A stretch of 64,000 bases of DNA from JADFRG01 sp048054495 (GTDB lineage: Bacteria; Chloroflexota; Anaerolineae; Anaerolineales; E44-bin32): positions 62,001 through 126,000 of the forward strand of contig JBGMQN010000069.1 in assembly GCA_048054495.1 (NCBI GenBank). Direction: 5' to 3'. Positions 62,542 to 64,000 of the stretch are shown here, piece by piece. The notes under the pieces are model-generated. The model ran no database searches. It was not told the DNA's origin and saw only the letters and a program-made list of their open reading frames with translations. Numbering within the stretch: position 1 is the first letter of the stretch; each line of letters begins with the position of its first letter. Position numbers and translations under genes: made by a program.

Positions 62542-64000
62542 TTGATCGGTGAATCAGTTTCGCGCGTCGATGCGCTCGGCAAGGTGACGGGGGAAGCGCT
62601 GTTCCCGGGCGATATCGACATGCCTAATCAGGCCTACATGAAGATCCTTTTCGCGGCCCGCCCCCACGCCATCATTCGTCGGCTCGATCCCTCGGCCGCG
62701 GAAGCGGTTCCCGGCGTGCTGGGCGTGTTCACGGCGAAGGACGTTCCGGTCAATGAGTACGGAATGCTCCTGAATGATCAGCCCGTTTTGTGCGGCCCCG
62801 GCTCCAGCAAGCCGTACGCGGAGCGGGTGCGCTTCATCGGGGACCAGGTGGCGCTTGTTGTGGCGGAGAGCGAGCAGATCGCAGCGGAGGCGACGAAGTT
62901 GATCGAGGTCGAATTTGAAGACCTGGCAGTAATTACCGATCCTGAGCAAGCCATGCAGCAAGGGGCCCCGCTGCTTCATCCGGATCGAGAGAGCAACATT
63001 TTCCAACACAATCGCATTCGGAAGGGGGATGTCGAGGCGGGGTTTGCCGAAGCGGCGGTAGTGATCGAGAGCGAATATCGCACTCCAGCTCAAGAGCATG
63101 CCTATCTCCAACCGGAGGCCGGACTGGCTTATATCGATGATGAAGGCCGGGTGACGGTCCAGATAGCTGGCCAGTGGACCCATGAGGATCAGGAGGAGAT
63201 CGCACACGCGCTGGATTTACCCGTGGACAAGGTCCGCGTGAGATACGCCGCGGTCGGCGGCGCGTTCGGCGGCCGGGAAGACATGTCGGTGCAGATCGTG
63301 CTGGCACTGGCGGCGTGGCGGCTGCACGAGCGGGGGATCGATCGACCGGTCAAGATCATCTGGTCGCGCGAGGAATCCATCTACGGCCACCACAAGCGGC
63401 ATCCTTTTGTTCTGCGTTCCAAATGGGGAGTGAGCGCGGAAGGCAAGTTGCTGGCGGCGGAAGTGCAGGTCATCCAGGACGGTGGAGCCTATGCTAGCAC
63501 TTCGACCAAGGTGCTGGGTAACGCAACGCTGATGTGTACCGGCCCCTACCGTGTCCCCAACGTGAAGGTAGATGCCTACTCGGTCTATACCAACCACATC
63601 CCGGGCGGAGCCTTTCGCGGCTTCGGGGGGCCGCAGGCGGCGTTCTCGGCCGAGATGCAAATGGAGAAGCTGGCGGTCGCGCTGGGCATGGACCCGGTTG
63701 AACTGCGCGCCCGAAATGTACTAAAGGAAGGCGATTTGCTCTCCGTCGGATCGCCGCTTCCCGAGGGCGTGACATTGGATCGGGTGATTGAAAGCTGCGC
63801 GGAGAATGCGGGGTGGGGTAGAACCAACGACGGCTGGGTCGCCCCCGATGTGGAGCAACCAGTTGAGCCCCACCTACGCCGAGGGATCGGCGTAGCGTGC
63901 GGCTTCAAGAACGTGGGCTTCTCGTTCGGCTTCCCGGAGCAATGCTGGGCGACGGTTGAGCTTCATGGAGGTGAAGAGATTGAAGAAGTTGTCCTTCGCC
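62542..64000 (+). CDS. molybdenum hydroxylase Mo subunit (system 3), partial
   Basis: The frame is open from a TTG at 62542 (GGAGG 7 nt upstream) to the end of the window, 486 codons. It is a stand-alone Mo-binding subunit without iron-sulfur domains: 'SRVDALGKVTGEALFPGDI' at the start, 'ERVRFIGDQVALVVAESEQ', 'GGAFGGREDM' and 'GGAFRGFGGPQAAFS' in pattern. The catalytic Glu lies beyond the edge. It pairs with the FAD-FeS fusion upstream. The substrate is unknown. Confidence 0.87.
   Translation, partial: MIGESVSRVDALGKVTGEALFPGDIDMPNQAYMKILFAARPHAIIRRLDPSAAEAVPGVLGVFTAKDVPVNEYGMLLNDQPVLCGPGSSKPYAERVRFIGDQVALVVAESEQIAAEATKLIEVEFEDLAVITDPEQAMQQGAPLLHPDRESNIFQHNRIRKGDVEAGFAEAAVVIESEYRTPAQEHAYLQPEAGLAYIDDEGRVTVQIAGQWTHEDQEEIAHALDLPVDKVRVRYAAVGGAFGGREDMSVQIVLALAAWRLHERGIDRPVKIIWSREESIYGHHKRHPFVLRSKWGVSAEGKLLAAEVQVIQDGGAYASTSTKVLGNATLMCTGPYRVPNVKVDAYSVYTNHIPGGAFRGFGGPQAAFSAEMQMEKLAVALGMDPVELRARNVLKEGDLLSVGSPLPEGVTLDRVIESCAENAGWGRTNDGWVAPDVEQPVEPHLRRGIGVACGFKNVGFSFGFPEQCWATVELHGGEEIEEVVLR

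Overview
The window is about 60% GC by eye and reads as a metagenome-derived scaffold from a bacterium, most likely Chloroflexota (Anaerolineae-like). The reasons are the mixture of F420 biosynthesis genes, several molybdenum hydroxylases, LLM and PPOX F420 enzymes, DUF1800/DUF1501 and DUF2207 proteins, frequent TTG/GTG starts and a lack of actinobacterial hallmarks. The phylum is an inference; no rRNA or ribosomal gene is present to settle it. Two 100-N gaps occur (10542-10641 and 21344-21443). Both are flanked by identical sequence, so they are unmerged contig overlaps rather than missing DNA.

Region 1 (1-9.5 kb) is a redox and envelope region. On the minus strand lie a DUF1573 lipoprotein, a split glycolate/lactate-type oxidase (CCG protein, FAD subunit, 2x[4Fe-4S] protein), a thioredoxin-CcdA membrane protein and a DsbA-family thioredoxin. 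The DsbA gene has an in-frame TGA exactly where the first catalytic cysteine of CPYC should be, which makes it a candidate selenoprotein. A DUF3105 protein, an FTR1 iron permease with a palindrome over its predicted start point, and an ECF sigma/anti-sigma operon follow. Region 2 (9.5-16.4 kb) holds a DUF1800/DUF1501 pair, an M14 carboxypeptidase, a membrane Ser/Thr kinase with a TolB-like propeller, and FolD.

Region 3 (16.6-30.8 kb) is a purine-scavenging and catabolism locus: adenine deaminase, a GntR/UTRA regulator, two carbamoyltransferases (one aspartate-transcarbamoylase-like, one YgeW-like), carbamate kinase, a BMP-type ABC importer, a second adenine deaminase and a threonine-synthase-like PLP enzyme. 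Region 4 (31-44.4 kb) is mixed: a glycosyltransferase, a second PLP enzyme, an orphan with a near-leaderless promoter, DUF2207, D-hydantoinase/dihydropyrimidinase, HtrA, an AT-richer RibD-C protein, and a phosphoketolase-acetate kinase pair preceded by a palindrome and a 3 x 14 bp tandem repeat.

Region 5 (44.7-64 kb) holds three molybdenum hydroxylase systems with three different subunit layouts, an SsnA-like aminohydrolase, an XdhC insertion factor, and an F420 block (F420:NADPH reductase, CofE, PPOX, nitroreductase, CofD, CofC, LLM oxidoreductase, thioesterase). The F420 block is translationally coupled to ssnA and sits between hydroxylase operons.

The YgeW-like, carbamate kinase, hydantoinase, SsnA, XdhC and Mo-hydroxylase genes match the gene content of the anaerobic purine/urate catabolism and selenium-dependent molybdenum hydroxylase loci of E. 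coli and gut anaerobes. Here they are joined to an extra PyrB-like transcarbamoylase, a purine ABC importer, two adenine deaminases and F420 genes. I infer a pathway from imported purines through deamination, hydroxylation and ring opening to a carbamoyl compound, then carbamoyl phosphate and ATP. With the candidate selenoprotein, the window suggests a selenium-using, F420-using purine degrader.
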